The position numbers were made by a program, and so were the translations under genes. A model generated the notes under the pieces. That model saw only the letters and a list, made by a program, of their open reading frames with translations. It was not told where the DNA came from and made no database searches. A stretch of 64,000 nt of DNA from Aquabacterium sp. A3 (GTDB lineage Bacteria > Pseudomonadota > Gammaproteobacteria > Burkholderiales > Burkholderiaceae_C), in the NCBI RefSeq assembly GCF_038069945.1, contig NZ_JBBPEV010000006.1:90504-154503 (forward strand), given 5' to 3'. Of the stretch, positions 25,693-34,900 are shown in pieces. Every line of letters starts with the position of its first letter. Position 1 is the first letter of the stretch.

Positions 25693-28475
25693 GTCAGGCT
25701 CCTGGTGTCACCGTGCCCCACGCGCCAGCGGCGCAGGCTGTCCAGCAAGGCGTCCAGCGGCCCCTGCCCCTTGTCGAGGAGGGCGGCCGCCGACTGGCTC
25801 AGCTGCGCCACCTCCGCAGGCGACAGGATCATCGCCGTCCAGATGAACACGGGCACCTCGTGGCGGCCCCACCGGGCGTTCAGGGCTTCGATGAACTGGA
25901 AGCCGTCCAGCCCCGGCATCATCAGGTCGAGCACGATCGCATCGACGGCCTCACCGGGCGCGTCCCCCAGGAGCGCCAGGCCGGCCTGGCCGCTGTGCGC
26001 ACGCAGGGTGTTCACGCCCAGGCCGGCCAGGGTGGCGGCCATCAGGTCCAGCGCCAAGGGGTCGTCGTCCACCACCAGCACCTGGGCAGGCCGTGGCCGC
26101 CCGCCCCGCAACAAACCTGCGCGCTTCAGGCCGGCGGCGATCTGCTCAGCCTGCAGCGGCTTGGCCAGCACATCGTCCACCCGGTAGCCCGCAGCCGACT
26201 GCGCGGGCGCGCTCAAGGTGAGGGCCACCACCGGCGTGCGGGCATTGGGCGCATGGCCGCGGATGCCTTGCAATGGCTCGAAAGGCTGCCCCCCCGGCAG
26301 GTGAAGCTCCAGGGCGATGGCGTCGTAATCGGTGCGCGAGGCCGCCTGCACGGCCGCATGGTGGTCAGCGACCAGGTCCACGGCAAAGCCGTGCGGCTGC
26401 AAGCCGTCACGCCAGGCCTCGGCCACCTCGGGTCGGGGCTGCACGGTCAGCAGGCGCAGCGGCGCGACCGGCGTACCCTGCGGCCGCACACCCTCCTCGA
26501 CCGGGCCATCGGCCAGCACGCCTTCAAAGTCGGGCACCACCCGGGGCAAGACCAGGTGGAACACACTGCCTTGGCCCTGCACGCTGCGCACCCCCACGTC
26601 GCCCCCCTGGGCCCGCACGATGCGGCGGGTGAGGGCCAGGCCCAGGCCTGTGCCCTGGTGACGTTTGACCAGCGTGCTGTCCAGTTGCTGGAAGGCGGTG
26701 AACAGGCGCGGCAGATCGGCCTCGGCGATGCCCACACCGGTGTCATGCACTTCGATGCGCACATGGTCCGGCCCTTCAGGCAACGCCAGCACACGCACCT
26801 CTCCGCCCGCAGGCGTGAACTTGATGGCGTTGGACACGTAGTTGTAGACCACCTGCTTGAGCCGGGACACGTCCAGGCTCACCGCGTCCACCTCTGGGGC
26901 CACCCGCCACTGCAGCGTGACGGCCTGCCGATCGGCCATGGGCTGCATCACCCGCATGAGGTCCTGCATCTGCTCCGACAGGGAACAGGGCTCGGAGTGA
27001 AAGCTCATCTTGCCGGCCTCGACCTTGGACAGGTCGAGCACGTCGTTGATCAGGGTGAGCAGGTGGCGCCCACTGCTGGCGATGTGGCCTAAAAACGTGT
27101 GGTGCTTGGGCGAATCGTGCGGCACCGCACCGCTGTGCAGCAGGTCTGCAAAGCCGATGATGGCATTGAGCGGGGTGCGCAACTCGTGCGACATGTTGGC
27201 CAGGAACTCGCTCTTGAGTCGGTTGGCCTCTTCCATTTGCTGCATCTGGGCCTCCAGCCACACGCCCTTGGCCCGCATGGCCTCGGCCTGACGCTGCTGG
27301 CTGAGGTCGCGAGAGATGGTGGAGGCGCCCACGACGTGCCCCTGGGCATCCAGGATGGGCGAGCTGGTGACCGCCACGTCCACCAGACGACCATCGCGGT
27401 GCAGCCGCACGGTTTCGAACGGGGGGACTTTCAGCCCACGGGCCAGCCGGTCGATGATGCCGCGCTCCTCCTCAACACGGCTCTCGGGCATCAGCATGGC
27501 CACGTTGCGGCCCAAGGCCTCGTCGGCCGTGTAGCCAAACAGCACCTCGGCGCCGTGGTTCCAGCTGGTGATGACGCCCTCAAGGGTCTTGCCGATGATG
27601 GCGTCCTGGGACGAGGCCACGATGGCGGCCAGGCGCCCGGCCTGGGCCTGAGCCTCTCGCAGGCCCGAGAGGTCTCTGAACACCATGACAAAGCCGCCAG
27701 GGCCTTCGTCGCCCGGGTCCATGGGCCGGATGGGCGCGACCTGAAGGTCGATGTCGCGCACGCCCCCCGGGGCGCGCACCTGCAAGCGATGCGAGCCGGT
27801 CGGCGGCGCTGGGGCCTCGGCCTGCACCGCCGCGATCAGCGACGACCAGGTGGCCGGCGGCACCAAGGGCGCCACCACCTCCAGCGGCTGGCCCATGGCC
27901 TGTGCCGCAGACAGCCCGAACAAGGCTTCGGCCGTGGCGTTGAGGTCGGTGACACGGCCCGCGTCGTCCACCGCCAGGTAACCCGCCTCGACACTGGACA
28001 AAGACAGGAGCAGCGCCTGCTGGGCACCGGCCAGCCGATCTTGCGCCTGCCGGCGCTGAACCACCTCGACCTTCAAGGCGGCGATGGCGTCTTCCAGCTG
28101 GCGTGCGCTCGGGATCTTGAGGGCCGCCGGCATCAGCCGCCACGCGGCCACGGCCGTGGCCAGCGATACCAGGGCGGTCAGCCACTTGATGGCGGTTTCC
28201 AGCTCGTAGGCGGGCTGCCAGATGGTCCACACACCCATGACGTGGGTGAGGCCACACGCCGCGATGAACATGGAAAACAACCACGCGATGCCGTTGAACT
28301 GCGCGTGGGGCCGGCGCCTGACGAAGGCCACCAGCGTGATGGGGATGGAGAAATACGACGCCGCGATCAGCGCATCGGCCGACACCATGGCCCACAAAAG
28401 CCCCGGATCCCAGGTGAAACAATACCCATGGGGCAGGTAGCCCTGCCTCCCCAGCAGATTGGTGATCCAGTCCAT
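25689..28475 (-). CDS. Hybrid histidine kinase with N-terminal ethylene-receptor-type domain
   Basis: A 928-residue inner-membrane kinase. Residues ~25-120 contain three hydrophobic helices resembling the plant ETR1 ethylene-binding domain: [14 protein letters not shown] (Asp34, Tyr41, Pro45) and [13 protein letters not shown] with Cys74 and His78, matching the ETR1 Cu(I) ligands Cys65 and His69, plus Lys97. Then a coiled segment (124-155), two PAS domains (~156-270 and ~280-390), HisKA with His430 (SHELRTPLN), HATPase (~535-645), a degenerate receiver (~673-785; Glu723 in place of the phosphoacceptor Asp) and an intact receiver (~798-918; Asp850). It is first in a two-gene operon with the CheY-like protein. 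Ligand is inferred only. Confidence 0.9.
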   Translation of the reverse strand: MDWITNLLGRQGYLPHGYCFTWDPGLLWAMVSADALIAASYFSIPITLVAFVRRRPHAQFNGIAWLFSMFIAACGLTHVMGVWTIWQPAYELETAIKWLTALVSLATAVAAWRLMPAALKIPSARQLEDAIAALKVEVVQRRQAQDRLAGAQQALLLSLSSVEAGYLAVDDAGRVTDLNATAEALFGLSAAQAMGQPLEVVAPLVPPATWSSLIAAVQAEAPAPPTGSHRLQVRAPGGVRDIDLQVAPIRPMDPGDEGPGGFVMVFRDLSGLREAQAQAGRLAAIVASSQDAIIGKTLEGVITSWNHGAEVLFGYTADEALGRNVAMLMPESRVEEERGIIDRLARGLKVPPFETVRLHRDGRLVDVAVTSSPILDAQGHVVGASTISRDLSQQRQAEAMRAKGVWLEAQMQQMEEANRLKSEFLANMSHELRTPLNAIIGFADLLHSGAVPHDSPKHHTFLGHIASSGRHLLTLINDVLDLSKVEAGKMSFHSEPCSLSEQMQDLMRVMQPMADRQAVTLQWRVAPEVDAVSLDVSRLKQVVYNYVSNAIKFTPAGGEVRVLALPEGPDHVRIEVHDTGVGIAEADLPRLFTAFQQLDSTLVKRHQGTGLGLALTRRIVRAQGGDVGVRSVQGQGSVFHLVLPRVVPDFEGVLADGPVEEGVRPQGTPVAPLRLLTVQPRPEVAEAWRDGLQPHGFAVDLVADHHAAVQAASRTDYDAIALELHLPGGQPFEPLQGIRGHAPNARTPVVALTLSAPAQSAAGYRVDDVLAKPLQAEQIAAGLKRAGLLRGGRPRPAQVLVVDDDPLALDLMAATLAGLGVNTLRAHSGQAGLALLGDAPGEAVDAIVLDLMMPGLDGFQFIEALNARWGRHEVPVFIWTAMILSPAEVAQLSQSAAALLDKGQGPLDALLDSLRRWRVGHGDTRSLT

Positions 28476-28561
28476 GGTCTTGTCAGCCGACCGGCGTTGT
28501 TGTCACGCCAGTCTGATGACAAGCTTGATGTGTGTCAACCGAAGGATCGCGCCGGTGTCAT

Positions 28562-29005
28562 TCAGTAGGTCTTGTAAGGCAGGAACTTGCCCGACATGAC
28601 GATGTTCACGCGGTCACCCGCCGGATTGGCCTCGCGCTGCAGGTCCATCTTGAAGTCGATGGCGCTCATGATGCCGTCGCCAAACTCTTCATGGATGAGC
28701 GCCTTGAAGGTGGTGCCGTACACATTGATCAGCTCGTAGAAACGGTAGATCAGCGGGTCGGTGGGCACGGCCGTGGGCAGCGAGCCCTTGTAAGGCACTT
28801 CCTGCAGCCACAGCTTGGCCTCGTCGGGCAGGCCGAAGATCTCGGCCACGGTGGCAGCCTGCTCGGCCGTGAAGGCCATCTGCCCCAGGCACGCGGCGGT
28901 CACCCATTCCTTGCTCAGGCCCACCTTGGGGGCCACGTCGGCCCACTTCAGGCCCTTCTTGACCTTGGCTTCGATGATCAGGTCGGTCACGTCTTCGCGG
29001 TTCAT
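28562..29005 (-). CDS. cynS: Cyanate hydratase (cyanase)
   Basis: A 147-residue enzyme converting cyanate and bicarbonate to ammonia and CO2 via carbamate. The N-terminal half is helical (KKGLKWADVAPKVGLSKEWVTAA). The catalytic C-terminal region has IYRFYELINVYGTTFKALI, with active-site Arg and Glu, and GDGIMSAIDF with the Ser. The ATG at 29005 follows a GGAG at good spacing and gives family length. Last gene of the cyn operon; 20 bp after the DUF1348 gene. Produces usable nitrogen and detoxifies cyanate. Confidence 0.96.
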   Translation of the reverse strand: MNREDVTDLIIEAKVKKGLKWADVAPKVGLSKEWVTAACLGQMAFTAEQAATVAEIFGLPDEAKLWLQEVPYKGSLPTAVPTDPLIYRFYELINVYGTTFKALIHEEFGDGIMSAIDFKMDLQREANPAGDRVNIVMSGKFLPYKTY

Positions 29006-29025
29006 GTTGCGCTCCTTCAAAAAAC

Positions 29026-29490
29026 TCACTTGAATTGACGGTCCGATTCGGCGATCGGCACGTCGTTGATCGAGGCTTCGCGGCGGGCCATCAGGCCGCG
29101 CTCATCGAAGGTCCAGTTCTCGTTGCCGTACGCCCGCCACCACTGGCCGGCATCGTCGTGGTACTCGTACTCGAAGCACACCGAGATGCGGTTGCCGTGG
29201 AAGGCAAACAAGCGCTTCTTGAGTCGGTACTCATGCTCTTTGGCCCACTTGCGCGTCAAGAAGGCCTTGATGGCTTCGCGCCCGGTGAAGAACTCGCTGC
29301 GGTTGCGCCACCACGAGTCCTCGGTGTAGGCCGCCGCACAGCGCTCGGGGTCTTTGCTGTTCCAGGCGTCTTCGGCCATCTGCACCTTCAGGCGGGCCGT
29401 TTCTTCGGTGAACGGGGGCAGCGGGGGACGGCTCACGGTGGGCACTCCTTTCAAGAGGGGCGCGGCTTCTCTGGCCAGCGTTTCATTCAT
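29026..29490 (-). CDS. DUF1348 / NTF2-like protein within the cyanate operon
   Basis: A 154-residue protein with an NTF2-like cone fold typical of DUF1348: [61 protein letters not shown]. No catalytic role is established for the family. The ATG at 29490 follows GAGGAGAC. It sits between the transporter ATPase gene and cynS in the same orientation with small gaps, so its job is probably linked to cyanate use or to the bicarbonate/carbamate chemistry, which is inference. Confidence 0.86.
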   Translation of the reverse strand: MNETLAREAAPLLKGVPTVSRPPLPPFTEETARLKVQMAEDAWNSKDPERCAAAYTEDSWWRNRSEFFTGREAIKAFLTRKWAKEHEYRLKKRLFAFHGNRISVCFEYEYHDDAGQWWRAYGNENWTFDERGLMARREASINDVPIAESDRQFK

Positions 29491-29521
29491 GTCTGTCTCC
29501 TCGGCAGGCAATGGCTGCAGT

Positions 29522-30406
29522 TCAGGCCACCGCCATCACGGACACCGCCGCAGGTGCCAGGCCTGCGGCCAGACCTGGGCGCACCTCGGGCGGCTCCACC
29601 GGCGCACGCCCGTGGCTGAGCTGCTTGGAGCGGTCCACCAGAAAATCCACCAGGTGGTTGCGCAAGGGGTAGAACTGCGGGTCGTGGTGCAGGCCCGCGC
29701 GCGTGCGGTCACGCGGCAGGGTGTTGACCACGATCTCGGCCACACGGGCTTGCGGGCCGTTGCTCATCAGCAAGATCTTGTCGGCCAGCAAAATGGCCTC
29801 GTCCACATCGTGCGTGATCATGAACACCGTCTGCTGGGTCTCGGCGCAGATGCGCAGCAGCTCGTCCTGGATGGTGCCGCGCGTCAGCGCATCGAGCGCA
29901 CCGAAGGGCTCGTCGAGCAACAGCATCTTGGGCTCGATGGCAAAGGCGCGCGCAATGCCCACCCGTTGTTTCATGCCGCCCGACAGTTGCGAGGGCTTCT
30001 TGTCGATGGCGTGGCTCAGGCCCACCAGCTGCACGTACTTCTCGACATGGGCACGCAACTCGGCCTTGCTCTTGTCGGGCCACTTCGAGCGCACGGCAAA
30101 CGCGATGTTCTGCCGCACCGTGAGCCAGGGCATCAATGCGTGGCCCTGGAAGACCACACCGCGCTCCAGGCCGGGGGCCGACACCTCGCGCCCGTCCATG
30201 AACACATGCCCTTGAGACGCTCTTTCGAGCCCGGCCAGGGTGTTGAGGATGGTGGTCTTGCCGCAGCCCGAATGGCCGATGATGCAGACGAACTCACCGC
30301 GCTTGATCTCGAAGTTGACCTGATCGAACACGGCCTCGGTGGCGCCAGGGTAGGTCTTGGCCAGGCCTTGCACCTGCAGGTAGGCTCGGGAAGGGTCAGT
30401 CGACAT
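29522..30406 (-). CDS. cynD: ABC transporter ATP-binding protein, cyanate/nitrate type
   Basis: A 294-residue ATPase of the NrtD/SsuB group. Walker A is GHSGCGKTT near residue 44, Q-loop [11 protein letters not shown], signature LSGGMKQR, Walker [12 protein letters not shown], and switch His in ITHDVDEA. The C-terminal ~45 residues form a Pro/Ala-rich tail beyond the usual end. Overlaps the permease gene by 11 bp. The cyanate assignment rests on cynS in the same operon. Confidence 0.9.
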   Translation of the reverse strand: MSTDPSRAYLQVQGLAKTYPGATEAVFDQVNFEIKRGEFVCIIGHSGCGKTTILNTLAGLERASQGHVFMDGREVSAPGLERGVVFQGHALMPWLTVRQNIAFAVRSKWPDKSKAELRAHVEKYVQLVGLSHAIDKKPSQLSGGMKQRVGIARAFAIEPKMLLLDEPFGALDALTRGTIQDELLRICAETQQTVFMITHDVDEAILLADKILLMSNGPQARVAEIVVNTLPRDRTRAGLHHDPQFYPLRNHLVDFLVDRSKQLSHGRAPVEPPEVRPGLAAGLAPAAVSVMAVA

Positions 30407-31280
30407 AGGTCACCGCCTTTTGCAGTCGTCCAAAGCTCAGGTCGAGCACCATGCCCACCAGACCGATCATGAGGATGGCGAACATCACGTTGGGCAGCGA
30501 GAGGTTGTTCCACTCGTTCCACACGAAGTAGCCGATGCCCGTGCCCCCCACCAGCATCTCGGCGGCCACGATCACCAGCCACGCGATGCCCATGCTGATG
30601 CGCATGCCCGTGAGGATGGTGGGCGCCGCCGCCGGCAGGATCACCTCAAAGGCCGTGCGCCAGCGCGAGACCTCCAGCGTGCGGGCCACGTTGAGCCAGT
30701 CCTTGCGCACGCTGGCCACCCCGAAGGCGGTGTTGATCAGCATGGGCCAGATCGAGCAGATGAAGATCACGAAGATGCCCGAGGTGGTCGAATCCTTGAT
30801 GGTGTAGAGCGCCAGGGGCATCCAGGCCAGCGGCGAGATCGGCTTGAGCACCTGGATGAAGGGGTCGAGCGCCCGGTAGATCAGGGGCGACATGCCGATC
30901 ACGAAGCCCAGGGGAATGGCCACGGCCATGGCGATCAGGTAGCCCACCGCCACGCGGCCCAGCGAATACGCCAGCTGGATGCCGATGCCCTTGTCGTTGG
31001 GCCCGTTGTCGTAAAAGGGGTCGGTGATGTGGCCCCACACCACCGAGCCCATCTGCGCCAGCGTGGGAAAGCCCGACCCTGCACCGCCGCCTTCGGCCAG
31101 CGGGTCCTTGCCCATCAGCTGCAGGTACTCGATCTGCTCGGGCGTGAGGTTGGCCGCAGGCGAGGCCTTGGGCAGGGTGGCCAGGTGCCAGATGGCCAGG
31201 ATCAGGCCCAGGATCAACAGCGACAGCACGCTGGCCTTGACCTGGTCTGACCGCCACCATGTCGTGGATGTGCTGCTCAT
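30396..31280 (-). CDS. cynB: ABC transporter permease, cyanate/nitrate type
   Basis: A 294-residue inner-membrane permease of the NrtB/SsuC type. The first helix is at ~15-33 and five or so more lie between residues 105 and 285. The cytoplasmic loop RTLEVSRWRTAFEVILPAAAPTILTGMRIS is the EAA-type motif that docks the ATPase. A long periplasmic segment (~40-100) follows helix 1, as in NrtB relatives. Overlaps the ATPase gene and starts 8 bp after the binding-protein gene. Confidence 0.9.
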   Translation of the reverse strand: MSSTSTTWWRSDQVKASVLSLLILGLILAIWHLATLPKASPAANLTPEQIEYLQLMGKDPLAEGGGAGSGFPTLAQMGSVVWGHITDPFYDNGPNDKGIGIQLAYSLGRVAVGYLIAMAVAIPLGFVIGMSPLIYRALDPFIQVLKPISPLAWMPLALYTIKDSTTSGIFVIFICSIWPMLINTAFGVASVRKDWLNVARTLEVSRWRTAFEVILPAAAPTILTGMRISMGIAWLVIVAAEMLVGGTGIGYFVWNEWNNLSLPNVMFAILMIGLVGMVLDLSFGRLQKAVTYVD

Positions 31281-31288
31281 GACCGACC

Positions 31289-32689
31289 TCAGGTGCGCTT
31301 GACCGCAAAGCTGTTGACGTAGGCTTCAGGCTTGGCCGGATCGAAGGCCTTGCCCATCACCTTGAAGCCGGGGTAGGCGCCTTCGGGTGCGGTTTCGCCC
31401 AACTGCTTCATGTACTTCTTGGCGTCGGTCAGCAAGAACACCTGCTCGGCGATCTGCTTGTAGTTCACATCGCCCTTCACATAGCCCCAACGCTTCATCT
31501 GAGTGAGCATCCACACCGCCATCGACTGCCAGGGGATGGGGTTGAAGTCGGCGCGGTCGGGCACGTTCTTCACGTTGCCCAGGCCATCGGCAAAGCGGCC
31601 CGTGAGCACCTGTTTGACCACCGCCTCGGGCTGGTTGAGGTACTGCGTGGGCGAGATGACCTTGGCGATCAGCTCGCGGTTCTTGGGCTGGCGGGCCATG
31701 GCCGCGGCCGTCAGCACGGCGCGGAACAGGGCGGCGAAGGTGTTGGGGTTCTGCTCGATGAACTCGCCGCTGGTGCCGAAGGCGCAGCAGGGGTGGCCAT
31801 CCCACAGGTCTTTGGTGAGGATGTGGATGAAGCCGATTTCTTCATACACCGCACGCTGGTTGAACGGGTCGGGGCCGAGGTAGCCGTCGATGTTGCCGGC
31901 GCGCAGGTTGGCCACCATCTCGGGCGGCGGCACCACGCGGATCTGGATGTCGCGGTCCGGGTCCAGGCCCGCTTCGGCCACGTAGTAACGCAGCAGGAAG
32001 TTGTGCATGGAGTACTCGAAGGGCACCGCGAACTTGAAGCCCTTCCACATCTTGGGGTCGCGCTTGTCCTTGTGCTTGTTGGCCAGGGTGATGGCCTGCC
32101 CGTTCGTGTTCTGGATGGTGGCCACGTGCATGGGCTTGGGATTGGAGCCCAGCCCCATGCTGATGGCCAGCGGCATCGGCGACAGGAAGTGCGTGGCGTC
32201 GTACTCCTTGTTGATCATCTTGTCGCGGATGAGGGCCCAACCAGCCGTCTTGACCACGCTCACGTTCAAGCCCTGCTTCTTGTAGAAGCCCAGGGGGTGG
32301 GCCATGATCAAGGGCGTGGCGCAGGTGATGGGGATGAAGCCGATCTTGAGGTCTTTTTTCTCCAGCGGGGCGGCTTCTTGCGCCATGGCCTCCAGCGTGG
32401 TGAGGGGCATCACGCTGGAGATGGCCGCCATGGCCGTGCCCTTGCCCACCGCACGCAAGAAGCGACGGCGCTGGTCGTCTTGCGGGAACAAGGCCTTCAT
32501 CATGCTGGCCTGGATGAACTCCCGGGCGTAGGTCTGGAAGTCTTCGGTCTCGCTGCGACGCTGCAGTTCTTGCGTGGCCTGCTCACGCGCCACGGCCGCG
32601 TTGTGCTCTTCCGGGCTGTGGTCTTGTCCGCATGCGCATTGCAGGCGCAGGGGGCGGTCGGCGTCGAAGGGATCGAAGTAACGTGACAT
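31289..32689 (-). CDS. cynA: CmpA/NrtA-family substrate-binding protein with long pre-Tat extension
   Basis: A 466-residue binding protein for cyanate or a related anion. Residues 74-82 read RRRFLRAVG, a twin-arginine signal, followed by a hydrophobic stretch to ~104; the mature domain starts near KIGFIPITCATPLIMAHPLGFY, the NrtA/CmpA opening. An unusual ~70-residue segment precedes the Tat motif and contains CACGQDH (Cys18, Cys20). First gene of the operon; promoter must lie in the 132 bp to the next gene. Ligand inferred from cynS. Confidence 0.88.
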   Translation of the reverse strand: MSRYFDPFDADRPLRLQCACGQDHSPEEHNAAVAREQATQELQRRSETEDFQTYAREFIQASMMKALFPQDDQRRRFLRAVGKGTAMAAISSVMPLTTLEAMAQEAAPLEKKDLKIGFIPITCATPLIMAHPLGFYKKQGLNVSVVKTAGWALIRDKMINKEYDATHFLSPMPLAISMGLGSNPKPMHVATIQNTNGQAITLANKHKDKRDPKMWKGFKFAVPFEYSMHNFLLRYYVAEAGLDPDRDIQIRVVPPPEMVANLRAGNIDGYLGPDPFNQRAVYEEIGFIHILTKDLWDGHPCCAFGTSGEFIEQNPNTFAALFRAVLTAAAMARQPKNRELIAKVISPTQYLNQPEAVVKQVLTGRFADGLGNVKNVPDRADFNPIPWQSMAVWMLTQMKRWGYVKGDVNYKQIAEQVFLLTDAKKYMKQLGETAPEGAYPGFKVMGKAFDPAKPEAYVNSFAVKRT

Positions 32690-32764
32690 GCGGGACTCCT
32701 GGTGCGCACCCTCGGGTGCAGGTCAGCGATGGGTTCACTGTAGGAATCCGCGCCTGTCGGCGCC

Positions 32765-32781
32765 ATCACGAATCAGGTGAT
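32765..32781. promoter_or_regulatory. Inverted repeat upstream of the cyanate operon
   Basis: ATCAC-N7-GTGAT lies 76 bp upstream of the cynA start, in the only space where the operon promoter can be. Candidate operator; no regulator gene is adjacent. Confidence 0.35.
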
Positions 32782-32821
32782 TTGTTTGTAGGGCTGGCAC
32801 TACAGGGGGTGGCCGGGCAGC

Positions 32822-33532
32822 TCAGTCCAGCCAGGCCACCTGCACGGGCTCGCCATCCACGGCGGCCAGAACCCGAAACTGCTTGGGCGAGATCAATGCG
32901 CTGCCCGACGGTGCGCCATTGAGGTAGACCGCCTGCTGGAGCCGGTAGTCGCCGGGCTCCATCTCTTTGGGCACCGTCATGTTGAATGCGGTCTGGTAAG
33001 TGCCGGCCTCTCCCTGATTGGGTTGGCGCTTGCCCTTGAACCACTCCGTGCCGTACTTGTCGACGATGGCCACCTCGTGTTCGATCTTGACCGGCCCGCC
33101 GCTGCGCCCGGGCACCACGGTCAGGTCGGAGGTCACGTCCAGCGCCGCCTGCTTGCGCACCCTCCCGTCGGGCGACAGTTGCGTGCTGAAGGCTGTGACC
33201 ATCGGCGCTGGCGGCAACTGCTTGTTGGCCTTGACGTACCCGGCCTTTACCTCCTGCTCGGTCTGGACGCGCTGTGCGGTGTAGGACTTGGCAAACTGGC
33301 AGCCCACATAAGCCGCCGCTGCGCACACCAATGCGGCCCGCACACGGTTGTTGCCATCGGCCACGGCGCCACACAGCAAGGAGGCCCCCATGGTCTCGAA
33401 GAAGCACTGCGGTGCCCCGGAGGCCTGAGGCCCCTGCCCGCCCGGTGTGGCACAACTGCTGAGCACGCCGACGCTCAGCACCACGCTGCAAAGCCTCAGG
33501 GTGCGAAACGACATGGCATCACGATTCATCAT
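32822..33532 (-). CDS. Lipoprotein of unknown function in the kinase/FHA-protease operon
   Basis: A 236-residue predicted lipoprotein. The signal sequence ends in a lipobox VLSSC near residue 27. Mature residues ~40-85 include an Ala/Gly/Cys-rich hydrophobic stretch (VRAALVCAAAAYVGCQF). The C-terminal ~130 residues look beta-rich (VKIEHEVAIVDKYGTEWFKGK, TYQTAFNMTVPKEMEPGDYRLQQAVY). AGGAG precedes the ATG at 33532. It starts 24 bp after the kinase stop, so it is the last gene of a three-gene operon. I do not recognise a family. Confidence 0.78.
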   Translation of the reverse strand: MMNRDAMSFRTLRLCSVVLSVGVLSSCATPGGQGPQASGAPQCFFETMGASLLCGAVADGNNRVRAALVCAAAAYVGCQFAKSYTAQRVQTEQEVKAGYVKANKQLPPAPMVTAFSTQLSPDGRVRKQAALDVTSDLTVVPGRSGGPVKIEHEVAIVDKYGTEWFKGKRQPNQGEAGTYQTAFNMTVPKEMEPGDYRLQQAVYLNGAPSGSALISPKQFRVLAAVDGEPVQVAWLD

Positions 33533-33556
33533 GGGTAGCTCCTGTGAGATGGACAT

Positions 33557-34888
33557 TCAAGGGCGCAAGCGCCTCACCAAGGCCTGCCGCCGGCTCAAAA
33601 AATAGGCGCGGTCGCACCCCTCATCCAGCGCCTGGCCGGTGGCCTGGATGGCGCGCCCCAGGTCACCGTCACGCTCGTGACGGCGCACCGCCGCTCTCAG
33701 GGCATCACAGGGGTCGGCCACCGCCTGCGCCACACGCGCGGGCGAGGATCGAGCAGGCGGCTTGCTGACGGGGCGGGCGGGTGGTGCCGACGCATCGGGC
33801 ACACGCGTCGAGGGCCCCAGGCCCAGATCCACGCTGGGCGGGGCGGGCAGTGGTGCGGTGGTGGATGGCAGGACCACGCTGGAGACCTGGGGCACGGGGG
33901 CCTCCGCCGCCGCAGTGGGCGGGGGCTGGTCGATGGCGGGCTTGCGGGTCAAGAAGGTGGTGAGCACAAAGGGCAGCGTCAGGGCCAGCGCGCCCATGCC
34001 GGCCCATCGGCGCCAGCCCGAGGGCAGGCGCCCGACCGGTTGGGGCGCAGGCGGATCAGGCGAAGGGGCGGCCAGCACCGATTCCAGCGCAGCACGCAGG
34101 CACTGCGCGCTGTCATGGCGTTGCGCAGGGTCTTTGGAGAGCACCTTCGTCAGCTGGCTCATGAGCGCCGCCGGGGGCTGCTGGCCGGACAGCACCAAGG
34201 GCGGCGGCGTGGCACGCACCTGCTGCTCCAGGATGTCGTATTCGGTGCTGCCCCGAAAGGGCACGTGGCCGGACAAGAGTTCGTACAACAGGATGCCGAT
34301 GGCGTACAGGTCGGTGCGCTCATCCACCAGGTGCGGCGTGGTGATCTGCTCCGGGGCCATGTAGGCCACGGTGCCCAGTGCGTAGCCGGTGCGCGTCAGT
34401 GAGGTGGCTTGCTGCACGCGGGCAATGCCGAAGTCCATCAGCTTGAGGGCGCCTTGCGGGGTGACGATGGCGTTGCCGGGCTTGATGTCACGGTGCACGA
34501 TGCCCGCCGCATGCGCCACCTCCAGGCCCCGGAGGGCCTGAATCACCAGCCCGACGGCCATCGGCCAGGGCAAGGCGCCCTCCTGCCGAAGCTTCACGTC
34601 GAGCGGGGTGCCCGCGACGTACTCCATTTCTATCCAGAAAAGGCCATCCTCCTGGAGCACCCGATGCACAGCGACGATGTTGGGATGGCTCAGGCGCGCC
34701 AGGGCACGGGCCTCAAGCATGAACCGCTCTGGCAGCCCGTCTTGTTGAGCCATGTCGGGGCGCATCACCTTGATGGCCACCTCGCGCTCCAGCACGCGGT
34801 CGGTGCCCCGCCAGACGGTGCCCATCGCCCCCTGACCCAGCGGTGTGACGTTGGCGTAATGTCTGCCCAGCGTGTCCAACACCGTCAT
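33557..34888 (-). CDS. Transmembrane Ser/Thr protein kinase (Hanks type)
   Basis: A 443-residue kinase. The Gly loop LGQGAMGTV is at 17-25, the ATP Lys at 40 (VAIK), C-helix Glu at 59, the catalytic loop HRDIKPGN at 132-139, DFG at 152-154 and APE at 178-180, so it should be active. A transmembrane helix (~296-313) follows, then a Pro/Ala-rich periplasmic part with two cysteines (PCDALRAAVRRHERDG, DEGCDRAY). It sits between the FHA-protease gene (12 bp upstream) and the lipoprotein gene. The likely substrate is the partner FHA protein, which is inference. Confidence 0.92.
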   Translation of the reverse strand: MTVLDTLGRHYANVTPLGQGAMGTVWRGTDRVLEREVAIKVMRPDMAQQDGLPERFMLEARALARLSHPNIVAVHRVLQEDGLFWIEMEYVAGTPLDVKLRQEGALPWPMAVGLVIQALRGLEVAHAAGIVHRDIKPGNAIVTPQGALKLMDFGIARVQQATSLTRTGYALGTVAYMAPEQITTPHLVDERTDLYAIGILLYELLSGHVPFRGSTEYDILEQQVRATPPPLVLSGQQPPAALMSQLTKVLSKDPAQRHDSAQCLRAALESVLAAPSPDPPAPQPVGRLPSGWRRWAGMGALALTLPFVLTTFLTRKPAIDQPPPTAAAEAPVPQVSSVVLPSTTAPLPAPPSVDLGLGPSTRVPDASAPPARPVSKPPARSSPARVAQAVADPCDALRAAVRRHERDGDLGRAIQATGQALDEGCDRAYFLSRRQALVRRLRP

Positions 34889-34900
34889 CGTGTGGTCCCG

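Noticed and set aside
32690-32821. Sigma-54 promoter for the cyanate operon
   Set aside because: A TGGCAC occurs at 32795, but no GC at the required spacing forms a -24/-12 element in the correct orientation.
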